Assembly: GCF_008386565.1 (NCBI RefSeq)
Contig: NZ_VUKA01000007.1
Span: forward strand, 11,369 to 75,368
Direction: 5' to 3'
DNA: 64,000 bases
Origin: Teichococcus oryzae
GTDB lineage: Bacteria; Pseudomonadota; Alphaproteobacteria; Acetobacterales; Acetobacteraceae
Shown here: positions 15,865 through 24,810 of the stretch, in pieces
Position numbering within the stretch: the stretch's first letter is position 1
Layout: the number at the start of each line of letters is the position of its first letter
Program-made: the position numbers and the translations under genes
The notes under the pieces: generated by a model
The model's input: the letters and a program-made list of their open reading frames with translations, nothing else
Database searches by the model: none
What the model was told of the DNA's origin: nothing

Positions 15865-16590
15865 ATGATTTCGGAGTTCGCCCCTGCCTTCCAGGGGCCG
15901 CTCGCCTTTGCCGGCGATAGCCTTGTGCTGGGCCAAGAAGCGCGGCCCACCGTCGCGGTAAAGGACCTGTTGCAGCCGGGCATGATCGGCGAGTTGGTGG
16001 AGGCTTTCTCCCGCCGATATCCAGGCGGCGACCACCCAGCAGTGTTGTCCATGTGGAGCCAGTACTACATGTCGGTGCTGGTTTATCCCGTGCTCAGCGT
16101 CGCGCTCGCATTGCGGCGCGAACTGCCCGTGGCGCCAGAGGATGTGTCGCTGGTGATCGGTGACGATGGCGCGCCGACGGCGCTGTTGCTGCCTCATGCC
16201 GGCCGGCCTCTCCCGGATGGGCCGATCGGCGCCGCATCCTTGAACCGCCTGGTGCGCGGCCATCTGGAGCCGGTGGTGCAGGCCCTGGCCTCTGCCGGCC
16301 GGGTTTCCGCCCGTGTCTTCTGGTGCAATGCCGGCGTGCGGATCGGGGATGTGCTGCGCCTGCTGGGCGATATGGCCGGAAGCCACGAGGTCAGGGACCG
16401 CCTTCTTCACCAGGATTGCTGGGAAGATGGATGGACCAACCCTCTGGCGCGCAGCTTCCATCCTTCTGCATGCCTGACGCAGCCTTCGCCGCAGCGCCGC
16501 GTCTGCTGCATGCGCTATCGCCTTCCGGGTCTGGAGCGCGGTTGCGGCACCTGCCCCCTCCCCGAGATCCGCCAGCGGCACCTTCACTGA
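15865..16590 (+). CDS. fhuF: Siderophore-iron reductase FhuF
   Basis: A 241-residue cytoplasmic [2Fe-2S] protein that reduces ferric iron in imported siderophores to release it. The C-terminal cluster ligands appear as RVCCMRYRLPGLERGCGTCPLP, here split across the CC and CGTC pairs, as in FhuF. The central region has FWCNAGVRIGDVL and AGSHEVRDRLL. ATG 15865 is preceded by GGAG eight bases upstream; a GTG at 15820 is in frame but lies in the putative regulatory site. No siderophore receptor or ABC importer gene is adjacent, so fhuF is isolated here. Confidence 0.85.
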   Translation: MISEFAPAFQGPLAFAGDSLVLGQEARPTVAVKDLLQPGMIGELVEAFSRRYPGGDHPAVLSMWSQYYMSVLVYPVLSVALALRRELPVAPEDVSLVIGDDGAPTALLLPHAGRPLPDGPIGAASLNRLVRGHLEPVVQALASAGRVSARVFWCNAGVRIGDVLRLLGDMAGSHEVRDRLLHQDCWEDGWTNPLARSFHPSACLTQPSPQRRVCCMRYRLPGLERGCGTCPLPEIRQRHLH

Positions 16591-17042
16591 CCTACCGGCT
16601 TGCCGTCTCCTGATCCGTCAGGATCATCGTTCGGCGCTGGTTGTGGCGGCCTGTTGAATATGGCGGGGGGGGGCGGTGTTCGATACCTGCCTCGCCGGAA
16701 ATGCCTGAGCACAAGCCGATAAAGCCGCGGCCGAATAAGCTGGACCAGGGCGGTGGATTTGGTTGCCGCCCTCGCGCCTGCCATCGGCGGGAATAATGCG
16801 GTGCCGACATGCGGCATCACAGATCAGGATGTGGCGCGCATCGTGCTGATTGCCGGGAGCCCCTTCGTGGGCCGCATGAAGGAGAGTGTTGCGGAGCAAG
16901 GCAAGAAATGCCTAGGCTTGCGTTCTGCGGCGCCCCGGCGCCGCCAAAGCAGGCCGCCGCAAGGCGAAGCCGGGACAGGGAGAGAATATCCATGCGGCAT
17001 GGCGCCTCCACGCCTTGCTGGCCTGTGGCGTGCGACTGAGCC
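16591..17042. other. Gap before the ABC importer; no gene supported
   Basis: About 450 bp with no convincing coding sequence. It holds a poly-G run near 16664 and a perfect GC hairpin GCGGCGCC/GGCGCCGC at 16927-16944 without a T-run. A short plus-strand frame from about 16753 has no recognisable domain. The importer promoter must lie here, but I cannot pick it. Confidence 0.45.
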
Positions 17043-18146
17043 ATGGCCAATGTCCATATCGATAATGTACGCAAATCCTTCGGCCAGACTGCCATTCTGC
17101 ATGGCGTGAGCGTCGACATCGCCGATGGTGAGTTCGTGGTGCTGGTCGGCCCTTCCGGTTGTGGCAAATCCACCTTGCTGCGCATGATCGCGGGGCTGGA
17201 GAACATCACCGCCGGCGAGATCTCGATCGGCGGGCGGGTGGTGAACAACGTGCCGCCCAAGGACCGGGACATCGCCATGGTGTTCCAGAACTACGCGCTT
17301 TATCCGCACATGACGGTGCGCGACAACATGGCCTTCTCCATGAAGCTGGCCAAGGCGCCGGCCGAGGTGATCGAAGCCGAGGTCAGCCGCGCCGCCCGCA
17401 TCCTCGGCCTCGGTGCGTTGCTGGACCGCTATCCCCGGCAGCTGTCGGGCGGCCAGCGCCAGCGCGTCGCCATGGGCCGCGCCATCGTGCGCAACCCGCA
17501 GGTCTTCCTGTTCGACGAGCCGCTTTCCAACCTGGACGCCAAGCTGCGCGTTCAGGTTCGGGCCGAGATCAAGGAACTCCATCAGCGCCTCCGCACCACG
17601 ACGATCTATGTCACGCATGATCAGATCGAGGCGATGACCATGGCCGACCGGATCGTGGTGATGCAGGGCGGCCATGTGGAGCAGATCGGCGCGCCGCTGG
17701 AACTGTATGACCGGCCGGCCAACATCTTTGTTGCCGGCTTTATCGGCTCCCCGGCCATGAACCTGCTGCCTGGCCGCTTGCACAACGGTGCCTTCCATGC
17801 CGACCCGGACACAGGCGCCGTGCCCGAGGGGGCGGCGCCCGCCGGGGGGGATGGCGTGCTGTGGCCGTTGCCGCCCGGCGGCCGGCCGGCCGAGGGGCAG
17901 AAGGTCACCTATGGCTTCCGCCCCGAGCATCTGCGCCTGGTCTCCGATGGCATTCCGGCCACGATCCAGCTGATCGAGCCCACCGGCTCGGAAACGCAGG
18001 TCGTTGCGCAGGCGGGAGGAAGGGTGATCAGCGGCGCCTTCCGCGAACGCATCGCCGCCAAGGTGGGCGAAACCATCCATGTGCTGCCGGATCCATCCCT
18101 GGCGCACCTCTTTGATGGCGGCAGCGGCCAGCGGATCAGCGCATAA
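17043..18146 (+). CDS. Sugar-type ABC importer ATPase (UgpC/MalK family)
   Basis: A 367-residue ATPase of carbohydrate or glycerol-phosphate importers. Walker [10 protein letters not shown] (about 37-45), Q-loop [13 protein letters not shown], signature [14 protein letters not shown] (about 135), Walker [14 protein letters not shown] and H-loop [11 protein letters not shown] are all intact. The C-terminal OB-type regulatory domain includes [10 protein letters not shown]. It is the first gene of a same-strand cluster with a binding protein and two permeases, the usual CUT1 composition. The substrate cannot be told from the sequence. Confidence 0.93.
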   Translation: MANVHIDNVRKSFGQTAILHGVSVDIADGEFVVLVGPSGCGKSTLLRMIAGLENITAGEISIGGRVVNNVPPKDRDIAMVFQNYALYPHMTVRDNMAFSMKLAKAPAEVIEAEVSRAARILGLGALLDRYPRQLSGGQRQRVAMGRAIVRNPQVFLFDEPLSNLDAKLRVQVRAEIKELHQRLRTTTIYVTHDQIEAMTMADRIVVMQGGHVEQIGAPLELYDRPANIFVAGFIGSPAMNLLPGRLHNGAFHADPDTGAVPEGAAPAGGDGVLWPLPPGGRPAEGQKVTYGFRPEHLRLVSDGIPATIQLIEPTGSETQVVAQAGGRVISGAFRERIAAKVGETIHVLPDPSLAHLFDGGSGQRISA

Positions 18147-18191
18147 TCAACACAACGGCGCAACCAAGCGCCGAGCAGGGAGCAATCGACC

Positions 18192-19517
18192 ATGACACGC
18201 ATCACCCGCCGCGACGCGCTGGCTCTCGGTGCCGGAGGTCTGCTGGCCGCAGGCCTGCCCCGTCCCGCCGGCGCCGCCATTCCGATGGGCAATGCCACGC
18301 CGCCCCCCGCCAGGATCGAGAGTGGCGCGACGCTGCGCGTGCTCCGGCCCACCAAGTTCGTCGATGCCGATGAAACGGTGTTCCGCGCCAACACCCAGAA
18401 ATTCACCGCCGAAACCGGCGTGCAGGTGCGCGTCGATTTTGCGGGATGGGAGGATCTGCGGCCGCAAACGGCGGTTGCGGCGCAGACCGGCGCCGGCCCG
18501 GACGTGGTCGTGGCCTGGGCGGATGATCCCCATATCTATGCCGACAAGGTGCTCGACCTGTCCGAACTGGCCGGGTATCTCGGCCAGAAATATGGCGGCT
18601 GGCTCGCCCTGCCGCAGCGCTTCGGCAAGAAGTGGGGCACGGAGCAGTGGGTCGCGCTGCCGATGGGCGGCTCTGGCGGGCCCTGCGTTTATCGCATCTC
18701 CTGGGCCAAGGAGGCGGGCTTCGAAACCTTTCCCACCGACCATGCGGGCTTCCTGAAGCTTTGCCAGCAACTCAAGGCGAATGGACACCCCGCCGGCTTT
18801 GCCCTGGGCAATGCGGTCGGTGACGGCAATGCCTATTGCAACTGGCTGTTGTGGTCGCATGGCGGCATGGTGGTGGACGAAGCCGGCAAGGTCGCGATCA
18901 ACAGCCCGGAAACGATCAATGCGCTGAAATATGCGCGGGAGCTGTATCAAACCTTTATTCCGGGAACGCTGTCCTGGGGCGACGTCAACAACAACCGTGC
19001 CTTTGCCGCCGGCGAGATCGGCCTGACGCAGAATGGCGTGTCCATGTATTTCGCGCTCAAGAACGATCCGCGCACCGCGGCCATCGCCGAGGACACCGGG
19101 ATGGCCCGGATGCCCTTCGCGCCTGGCGGCAAGATGGCCGAAAACGTGCTGCTGCTGAACGCCATGGTGTTCAAGCACACGCGCTATCCCAACGCCGCCA
19201 AGGAATATCTGCGTTTCATGATGGAGGCGGAGCAATACGACACCTGGTTGACCGGCTGCGGAGGTTACTGGTCGCATCCGCTCGGCGCCTATGCGCAAAG
19301 CGCCGTCTGGACCGGGGATCCGAAGATCGCCGTGTACCGCGATACCAATACGGTTGAGTTCTGGTCCGGCTACAAGGGGCCGATCAGCGCCGCCTCCGGC
19401 TCCGTCGCCGCGGATTACGTGGTGGTGCAGATGTTCGCCGCCGCCTCCTCCGGGCAATCGACGCCGGAAGAAGCGGTGCGGGAGGCCGAGCGCCGCGCCC
19501 GCCGTTATTATCGCTGA
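18192..19517 (+). CDS. Extracellular solute-binding protein, family 1, Tat-exported
   Basis: A 441-residue periplasmic sugar-binding protein. The N-terminus has a twin-arginine signal (ITRRDALALGAGGLLAAGL) ending near PAGA, so export is probably folded via Tat. The mature part shows the family-1 pattern: FTAETGVQVRVDFAGWEDL, a GPDVVVAWADD block and NGVSMYFALKND. It lies 45 bp downstream of the ATPase gene and 122 bp upstream of the first permease. The ligand (sugar, polyol or glycerol-3-phosphate) is not determinable by eye. Confidence 0.9.
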   Translation: MTRITRRDALALGAGGLLAAGLPRPAGAAIPMGNATPPPARIESGATLRVLRPTKFVDADETVFRANTQKFTAETGVQVRVDFAGWEDLRPQTAVAAQTGAGPDVVVAWADDPHIYADKVLDLSELAGYLGQKYGGWLALPQRFGKKWGTEQWVALPMGGSGGPCVYRISWAKEAGFETFPTDHAGFLKLCQQLKANGHPAGFALGNAVGDGNAYCNWLLWSHGGMVVDEAGKVAINSPETINALKYARELYQTFIPGTLSWGDVNNNRAFAAGEIGLTQNGVSMYFALKNDPRTAAIAEDTGMARMPFAPGGKMAENVLLLNAMVFKHTRYPNAAKEYLRFMMEAEQYDTWLTGCGGYWSHPLGAYAQSAVWTGDPKIAVYRDTNTVEFWSGYKGPISAASGSVAADYVVVQMFAAASSGQSTPEEAVREAERRARRYYR

Positions 19518-19639
19518 CCGGCTGACGCTGTCCGTTCAACCTTGCGAGCCTGGCCTGTCCACCACGCCGGACAGGCCAGGCTCCAGGCTTCATCCGCGGG
19601 GCATTGCCGCCCCGCCCGCCGGAGGAGGCGCAGACCGCC

Positions 19640-20602
19640 ATGTCCGTCAGCACCGAGCGTCACGTGACATGGAGGCGCCCAGAGGTGGCACCCTCTCTGC
19701 TCGCGCGGCTGTTCGATTCCAAGCCTTTCCTGATCGCCATCTGCCTGCTGCCGGCGGTGGGCCTGCTGCTGGTGTTTCTCACCTACCCTCTCGGGTTAGG
19801 CATCTGGCTCGCCTTTACTGACACCCATGTGGGACGCGGAGGCTATTTCGTCGGCTTCGAGAATTTCGAATCCCTCTGGTATGATCGGGTGTTCTGGGGC
19901 GCGGTGTTCTACACCGTATTCTACACCGGTGTCGCGACAGTGCTGAAATTCGGCCTGGGCCTATGGCTGGCCCTGTTGCTGAACGAGAATCTGCCGTTCA
20001 AGTCGCTGCTGCGCGCCATCATCCTGTTGCCCTGGATCGTGCCGACCGTGCTGTCCGCCATCGCCTTCTGGTGGATGTACGATGCGCAGTTCTCCATCAT
20101 CTCCTATGTGCTTGTGGACGTCCTGGGCTGGCGTGAAACCTATATCGACTTCCTCGGCACGCCCTGGCATGCGCGGTGGTCGCTAATCGCCGCCAATGTG
20201 TGGCGCGGCATTCCCTTTGTCGCGATCAGCCTCCTGGCAGGGCTGCAGACCATTTCTCCCTCGCTCTACGAAGCGGCGCTGCTGGATGGCGCATCGTCAT
20301 GGCAGCGCTTCACCCGCATCACGGCGCCGCTGCTGATGCCGATCCTGGCGGTGGTGCTGACCTTTTCCGTGCTGTTCACCTTTACGGACTTCCAGCTTGT
20401 TTATGCCATCACGCGCGGCGGGCCGATCAACTCCACCCATCTCATGGCGACGCTGGCCTTCCAGCGCGGCATTCCGGGCGGCCAGCTGGGCGAAGGCGCG
20501 GCCATCGCGGTATCGATGATCCCGTTCCTGATCCTGGCCACGATGTTCAGCTATTTCGCCCTGGCCCGGCGGAAGTGGCAGCAGGGAGGCGACGATGAGT
20601 GA
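19640..20602 (+). CDS. ABC importer permease (MalF/UgpA type)
   Basis: A 320-residue inner-membrane permease with about six helices. The cytoplasmic EAA loop reads YEAALLDGASSWQRFTRITAPLLMP and contacts the ATPase. The start ATG 19640 follows a strong GGAGGAGG; the open frame upstream to 19604 lacks such a site. Its last codons overlap the next permease by eight bases, so the two are translated together. Confidence 0.92.
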   Translation: MSVSTERHVTWRRPEVAPSLLARLFDSKPFLIAICLLPAVGLLLVFLTYPLGLGIWLAFTDTHVGRGGYFVGFENFESLWYDRVFWGAVFYTVFYTGVATVLKFGLGLWLALLLNENLPFKSLLRAIILLPWIVPTVLSAIAFWWMYDAQFSIISYVLVDVLGWRETYIDFLGTPWHARWSLIAANVWRGIPFVAISLLAGLQTISPSLYEAALLDGASSWQRFTRITAPLLMPILAVVLTFSVLFTFTDFQLVYAITRGGPINSTHLMATLAFQRGIPGGQLGEGAAIAVSMIPFLILATMFSYFALARRKWQQGGDDE

Positions 20603-21494
20603 GGCCGTGGCGCAACGCCCCCGCAAGGTGAAGGCCGACCTGCCGGAGCGCCTGTCCTGGCAGTCCAACCGCCGCCGCCTGGTGACGGTTTACCTGCCGC
20701 TGCTCTGCTTCGTCTTCGTGCTGTTATTTCCGTTCTACTGGATGACGGTGACGACGTTCAAGCCGAACGCAGAGCTGTACAACTACGCCGAGAATAACCC
20801 CTTCTGGGTGCGGTCCCCAACCCTCGCCAACATCAACAAGCTGCTGTTCGAAACAAGCTATCCAAGCTGGCTGTGGAACACGATGCTGGTGGCTGTCTGC
20901 TCAACCGTGCTGTCCCTCGTGGCCTCGGTACTGGCGGCCTATGCCATTCAGCGCTTGCGCTTCCGGGGGTCGACCTATGTCGGCCTTGCGATCTACATCG
21001 CCTATCTGGTGCCGCCCTCGATCCTGTTTATTCCGCTGGCCACGATGGTGTTCCAGCTGGGCCTGTTCGACAGCCCGCTGGCCCTGATCCTGACCTACCC
21101 GACCTTTCTGATCCCGTTCTGCACCTGGCTGCTGATCGGCTACTTCAAGTCGATTCCCTATGAGCTGGAGGAATGCGCGCTGATGGACGGCGCGAGCCGG
21201 TTGCAGATCCTTTGGCGGATCACCCTTCCGCTGGCGGTGCCAGGCCTGATCAGCGCCGGGATCTTTTCGTTCACCTTGTCCTGGAACGAATTCATCTACG
21301 CCCTCGCCTTTATCAGCAGCAGCGAGAACAAGACCGTTCCGGTCGCCATCCTGACCGAGCTGGTGCAGGGCGACGTCTATCAATGGGGCGCGCTGATGGC
21401 GGGGTCGCTGCTGGGTTCGCTTCCCGTCGCCATCTTCTATTCCTTCTTCGTGGATTATTATGTGTCTTCCCTCACGGGGGCGGTGAAGGAATGA
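20595..21494 (+). CDS. ABC importer permease (MalG/UgpE type)
   Basis: A 299-residue second permease of the importer, with six predicted helices and an EAA loop YELEECALMDGASRLQILWRITLPLAVPG. Start ATG 20595 lies within the end of the first permease. FTLSWNEFIYALAF is typical of the MalG group. It is the last gene of the cluster; a convergent hydrolase ends ten bases downstream. Confidence 0.92.
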   Translation: MSEAVAQRPRKVKADLPERLSWQSNRRRLVTVYLPLLCFVFVLLFPFYWMTVTTFKPNAELYNYAENNPFWVRSPTLANINKLLFETSYPSWLWNTMLVAVCSTVLSLVASVLAAYAIQRLRFRGSTYVGLAIYIAYLVPPSILFIPLATMVFQLGLFDSPLALILTYPTFLIPFCTWLLIGYFKSIPYELEECALMDGASRLQILWRITLPLAVPGLISAGIFSFTLSWNEFIYALAFISSSENKTVPVAILTELVQGDVYQWGALMAGSLLGSLPVAIFYSFFVDYYVSSLTGAVKE

Positions 21495-21503
21495 TCCCCA
21501 GCT

Positions 21504-22391
21504 TCAGCTGAGGAAATCCAGGAGCAGCCGGAGCGTATTCTCCGGCCGCTCCTCCTGCGGACTGTGGCCGCAATCCACCGCTTCGCCACGCACATCCACC
21601 GCTTTGTCACGCCAGGTTTGCAGCACGTCATAAAGCTGGCCGACCACGCCACGTCCGCCCCACAGGGCGAGCAAGGGCGCGGCGATTCGTTTCTCCGCAT
21701 CCTCCGCGTCATGGTCGAGGTCGATGCTCGCCGCCGCGCGGTAATCCTCGCAGATGGCATGGTGCGTCGCCGGATCGCGGTAGCACCGGAGATACTCGGC
21801 GAACACAGCGTCACTGGTGGAGCCCGGGACCTTGATCTGGTTGGCGATGTGCTGGCGCAGAAAGAATTCAGGATCGGCGCCGATCATCCGTTCCGGTAGC
21901 GGTGCGGGCTGGATCAGGAAGAACCACCAGAAATAGCGAGTGGCGAATTCCTTGTTCGTCTGGGCGTACATGGTCGCCGTCGGAGCGATATCCATGACGA
22001 CGATCCGTTCCACGGCTTCTGGATGGTCCAGGGCCATGCGATGGGCCACGCGGCCACCGCGGTCATGCCCGACGACGGCGAAGCGCTTAAAGCTCAGGGA
22101 GCGCATCACCTTCACCTGGTCCAGTGCCATGGCGCGCTTGCTGTAGTTGACGTGGCCGGGGCCGCCTTCCGGCTTGGAGGAATCGCCATAGCCGCGCAGA
22201 TCGGCAGCCACCACGGTGAAGCTGCGGGCCAGGGCGGGGGCGATCTTTCCCCAGGTCAGATGGGTCTGAGGATGGCCATGCAGCAGCAGCAGGGGTGGCC
22301 CCTTGCCGCCCCGCGCGATCCGGATGCGGGCCTCCCCGGTCTCGATGTCGGCAAGCTCGAAGCCTGGGATGTGGCATGGGGGCAAGGCCAT
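21504..22391 (-). CDS. Alpha/beta hydrolase resembling haloacetate dehalogenase
   Basis: A 295-residue alpha/beta hydrolase closely patterned on haloacetate/fluoroacetate dehalogenases. The nucleophile is Asp110 in VVGHDRGGR, followed by the carboxylate-binding Arg111 and Arg114; the relay Asp134 lies in VVMD and His276 in DCGH. The FLIQPAPLPERMIGADPEFF and CEDYRAAASIDLDHD segments also fit. One halide-pocket position, occupied by His155 in fluoroacetate dehalogenase (from memory), is Trp155 here, so defluorination is doubtful; epoxide hydrolase activity is an alternative. ATG 22391 is used because an intrinsic terminator (22427-22454) interrupts the longer open frame. Confidence 0.85.
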   Translation of the reverse strand: MALPPCHIPGFELADIETGEARIRIARGGKGPPLLLLHGHPQTHLTWGKIAPALARSFTVVAADLRGYGDSSKPEGGPGHVNYSKRAMALDQVKVMRSLSFKRFAVVGHDRGGRVAHRMALDHPEAVERIVVMDIAPTATMYAQTNKEFATRYFWWFFLIQPAPLPERMIGADPEFFLRQHIANQIKVPGSTSDAVFAEYLRCYRDPATHHAICEDYRAAASIDLDHDAEDAEKRIAAPLLALWGGRGVVGQLYDVLQTWRDKAVDVRGEAVDCGHSPQEERPENTLRLLLDFLS

Positions 22392-22426
22392 GATGCCGTT
22401 CCTTTCCCGCTGCGGCGAGAGGGTCC

Positions 22427-22454
22427 AAAAAAAAGGCGGTGCCGAAGCACCGCC
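22427..22454 (-). terminator. Strong intrinsic terminator upstream of the hydrolase gene
   Basis: On the minus strand GGCGGTGC-TTCG-GCACCGCC is followed by eight T residues, a textbook terminator with a UUCG tetraloop. It faces the same way as the hydrolase gene but lies 36 bp before its start, with no annotated gene ahead of it. It must therefore end a short leader or small RNA transcribed from about 22510-22560. Confidence 0.9.
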
Positions 22455-22974
22455 GAGTTTAGGGAGGAAACGTCCAAGAAAGGCAACATAGCGGCCGAAC
22501 CGCATATGCTACATGCAGGAAACTAGCCTAATCATGACCGATTGCAAGTATTTTTTTGCAACGCAACATGACCGAACAGGCAGATCGATCCAAGGAACCC
22601 CATCACCATGATGGCCTATGTTCCCTGAACCTCTGCGGATCAGAACGCATCGCCAGAACATCCGGTTGCTTCTTTTAATCGCGAATGGTGCTCATCATGG
22701 CCGGACTGACACCCTTGGCAGAACCGGCCACTGGAGATGGTTGTTAATCACTCCGGATGCGCGTCACTTCATCCCGGGACGCCGAAATTGGCAGGCTCAA
22801 GCTCTGAAGTTCAGACGGGTTCCCTGGAGCCTTCCGCGGGGCGGCCAAGCCCCTTCAACCATGAAAAGCTTCCAGCGTTATCGGAAGCGCGCCCTAGCCC
22901 GCTCGTGGCGCGTCCCAGATGGCTTCCGTGCCTATCCGCATATTCCACGAACAAGAATGGACAGGAGGACGGAC
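22455..22974. other. Gap holding a possible short minus-strand transcript
   Basis: The minus strand carries an ATG at 22505 and a 26-codon stretch (MRFGRYVAFLGRFLPKL...) running into the terminator, with no clear ribosome site. Upstream is an A+T-rich segment (22530-22565) with two TTGCAA hexamers eight bases apart that could hold a promoter. The plus-strand frame from 22618 to 22974 is only an extension of the next gene and has no supported start. Confidence 0.4.
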
Positions 22975-23361
22975 ATGAAGACCCTGACCAAAGGTGTGGC
23001 TTTGCTTGCCTTGCTCCTTGCCGCTCCGGCCATTGGCGTGGCCCAGGCGGCCCAGCAGGGTGGCTCCGGGCGCGGAGCCGAAGGCAATCTGCAATCCGGC
23101 GCGGCAATGGATGATGCCCAGAAGCGGTCATCCGGAACATCGGACACCGGCACCCCCGCCCAGCCAGAACAACGGACCCAGAGCCCCCGCCCGCCCGGGA
23201 CAGCGGACAGCCCGGCGCGGCAGCGGCCCGAGGGCAATCTTGGTTCAGGTGCGGCCATGACCGGCTCTCAAAGGGAGTCAACCGGCGCCGGCACGACAGG
23301 CGGAGCATCGCCGCCGACGGCGTCTCCGCAATCCCCGGGGGCAGCCACGCCCGCGCGGTAG
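22975..23361 (+). CDS. Small exported low-complexity protein with an internal duplication
   Basis: A 128-residue protein starting at ATG 22975 after AGGAGG. Residues 1-23 form a Sec signal peptide (MKTLTKGVALLALLLAAP, then VAQA). The rest is Gly/Ser/Thr/Pro-rich and carries two copies of EGNLxSGAAMxxxQ(K/R)xSxG, at about residues 39-57 and 87-105, separated by a PAQPEQRTQSPRPPG linker. I recognise no family. It is probably a periplasmic, intrinsically disordered protein. A long hairpin follows at 23391-23444. Confidence 0.75.
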   Translation: MKTLTKGVALLALLLAAPAIGVAQAAQQGGSGRGAEGNLQSGAAMDDAQKRSSGTSDTGTPAQPEQRTQSPRPPGTADSPARQRPEGNLGSGAAMTGSQRESTGAGTTGGASPPTASPQSPGAATPAR

Positions 23362-23390
23362 CGTGATCGGGCGGGATGGCCGCCTTGCAG

Positions 23391-23444
23391 GGTGAAGGCT
23401 GGGCGCGCCTCGGGGGTGTTGCCGGGTTGCGCCCGCCCTTCACC
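23391..23444. terminator. Long inverted repeat after the small exported protein gene
   Basis: Arms GGTGAAGG-ct-GGGCGC (23391-23406) and GCGCCC-gc-CCTTCACC (23429-23444) pair with one symmetrical mismatch. The hairpin lies between convergent genes, so it probably ends transcription from either side, though there is no T-run. Confidence 0.55.
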
Positions 23445-23550
23445 TCAAGGGTGGATCTAAGAACGTCAAAGTCCGGCGTCCCGGAGCCGGTGCGGCGGGC
23501 AGCCGCCGCACCGCAGATCGATTTTGTCCGATCATGATCCCTGATGGCGC

Positions 23551-24810
23551 TCAGGAGTCACGCCGCCACCACCGCCGCGTCAGCCAAAGCACAAGCAAGC
23601 CCTCACATCCCGAAAGGGCCACTGCGTAATGGGAGCCGATCAGCTCCGCCATCAGGCCAAGATGCAGGAAGCCGATCGGTCCTGCGCCAATACAGACCGA
23701 CAGCAGGCCCAGCACACGGCTCCGCATTTCCGGGGGGGTGGCCAGGAACACCAGCGTGGTCTGCATGATGCTGAACCCGGAACCACCCCACCCGGCCAGC
23801 ATCAGCGCCAGTCCGGCGAGAAGAGGATGCGGGGCGAGCGCGAACAGCGCCATCAGCCCGCAATAGGAAATCACCCCGCCGATATAGAAAGGCCAGTAGC
23901 GATCGGCCCTCGCGCATAATGCGATGGAGAACGCGCCGAGCAGGGCACCGATCCCATCCATGCTGGCGAGCAGTCCAACGCCTTCGGGTCCCAGCAGCAG
24001 GCGGTCCAATCCGATCACCGGGACCATGCTCGTGGCCGGCCAGGCGAAGATGTTGTAGATCAGGGTGATGATCATGATGCCGGAAAGCCGCCGGTCGCTG
24101 ATCACCAGCGATATGCTTGCGGCGACGCGGCTCAGGACGCTTTCCCCGGTTGTTGCCTGAGCCTCGTTCCGGTAGGTCAGGCGAAGCGACGTGGCGATCG
24201 CCACCAAGTAAAGCAGGGCGGTGAACAGGAACACGCCCTCGATCCCGGCTGAAGCCAACAACATCCCGCCGAGTATGGGGCCGAGCATGCGGCTGGCATT
24301 GTTGGTGCCGACATCGATGGACATGGCGGTGCTCATCCGGTCCGCGCCGACCACCTGCCCCATCATCATGCGCCTTACCGGATTGTCGGCCGCCCATCCA
24401 AGGCCGTTGATGAAGCACGCGACGGCCAGATGCCAGATCTCGAGCGCGCCGGCCAGGGCCAGCAGGCCCAGCGCCAACGAGGTGGCGAAGGAACTAGACA
24501 GCACCAGTACCAAGGCGGTGCGACGCTCGATCCGTTCGGCCCAGACCCCGAGAAACGCGCCAAGCAGCGCCATGGGCAGGAGGCGCAATAGCATCATGCT
24601 GGCGACAAGAAACGCGGAGCCTTGCTGCTGATACACGAAGACGCCGATGGCGATGGTTTCGATCCAACGCACGCCGAATGTCACGAGGCCGGCTATCCAA
24701 AGGTTCAGGAAATCGGAATTGGTGAACAAGGCACGCAACGGCGCGCCGGCCGACTGCGCGACTCTGGCATCTGGCAACTTCATTTCCTTCCCTATTCCAG
24801 CCTTCTGCAT
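23551..24810 (-). CDS. MFS transporter
   Basis: A 419-residue major-facilitator permease with about twelve hydrophobic segments, resembling the MFS_3/EntS-like exporter group (LGVWAERIERRTALVL, NNASRMLGPILGGMLLASAGIEGVF, GGSGFSIMQTTLVFLATPPEMRSRVLGLL). The cargo is unknown; a siderophore or drug is typical for the group. ATG 24810 is preferred. ATG 24783 has GGGAAGGAA touching it with no spacing, and a TTG at 24834 is also open. It is divergent from the secretion operon. Confidence 0.85.
   Translation of the reverse strand: MQKAGIGKEMKLPDARVAQSAGAPLRALFTNSDFLNLWIAGLVTFGVRWIETIAIGVFVYQQQGSAFLVASMMLLRLLPMALLGAFLGVWAERIERRTALVLVLSSSFATSLALGLLALAGALEIWHLAVACFINGLGWAADNPVRRMMMGQVVGADRMSTAMSIDVGTNNASRMLGPILGGMLLASAGIEGVFLFTALLYLVAIATSLRLTYRNEAQATTGESVLSRVAASISLVISDRRLSGIMIITLIYNIFAWPATSMVPVIGLDRLLLGPEGVGLLASMDGIGALLGAFSIALCARADRYWPFYIGGVISYCGLMALFALAPHPLLAGLALMLAGWGGSGFSIMQTTLVFLATPPEMRSRVLGLLSVCIGAGPIGFLHLGLMAELIGSHYAVALSGCEGLLVLWLTRRWWRRDS

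Noticed and set aside
16753-17109. 118-codon plus-strand frame upstream of and overlapping the ABC ATPase start
   Set aside because: It runs out of frame into the ATPase gene and shows no family resemblance; probably chance.
16824-18107. Long open frame (427 codons) on the minus strand
   Set aside because: It is antisense to the ABC ATPase gene with all its motifs intact; the frame is open only because of high GC content.
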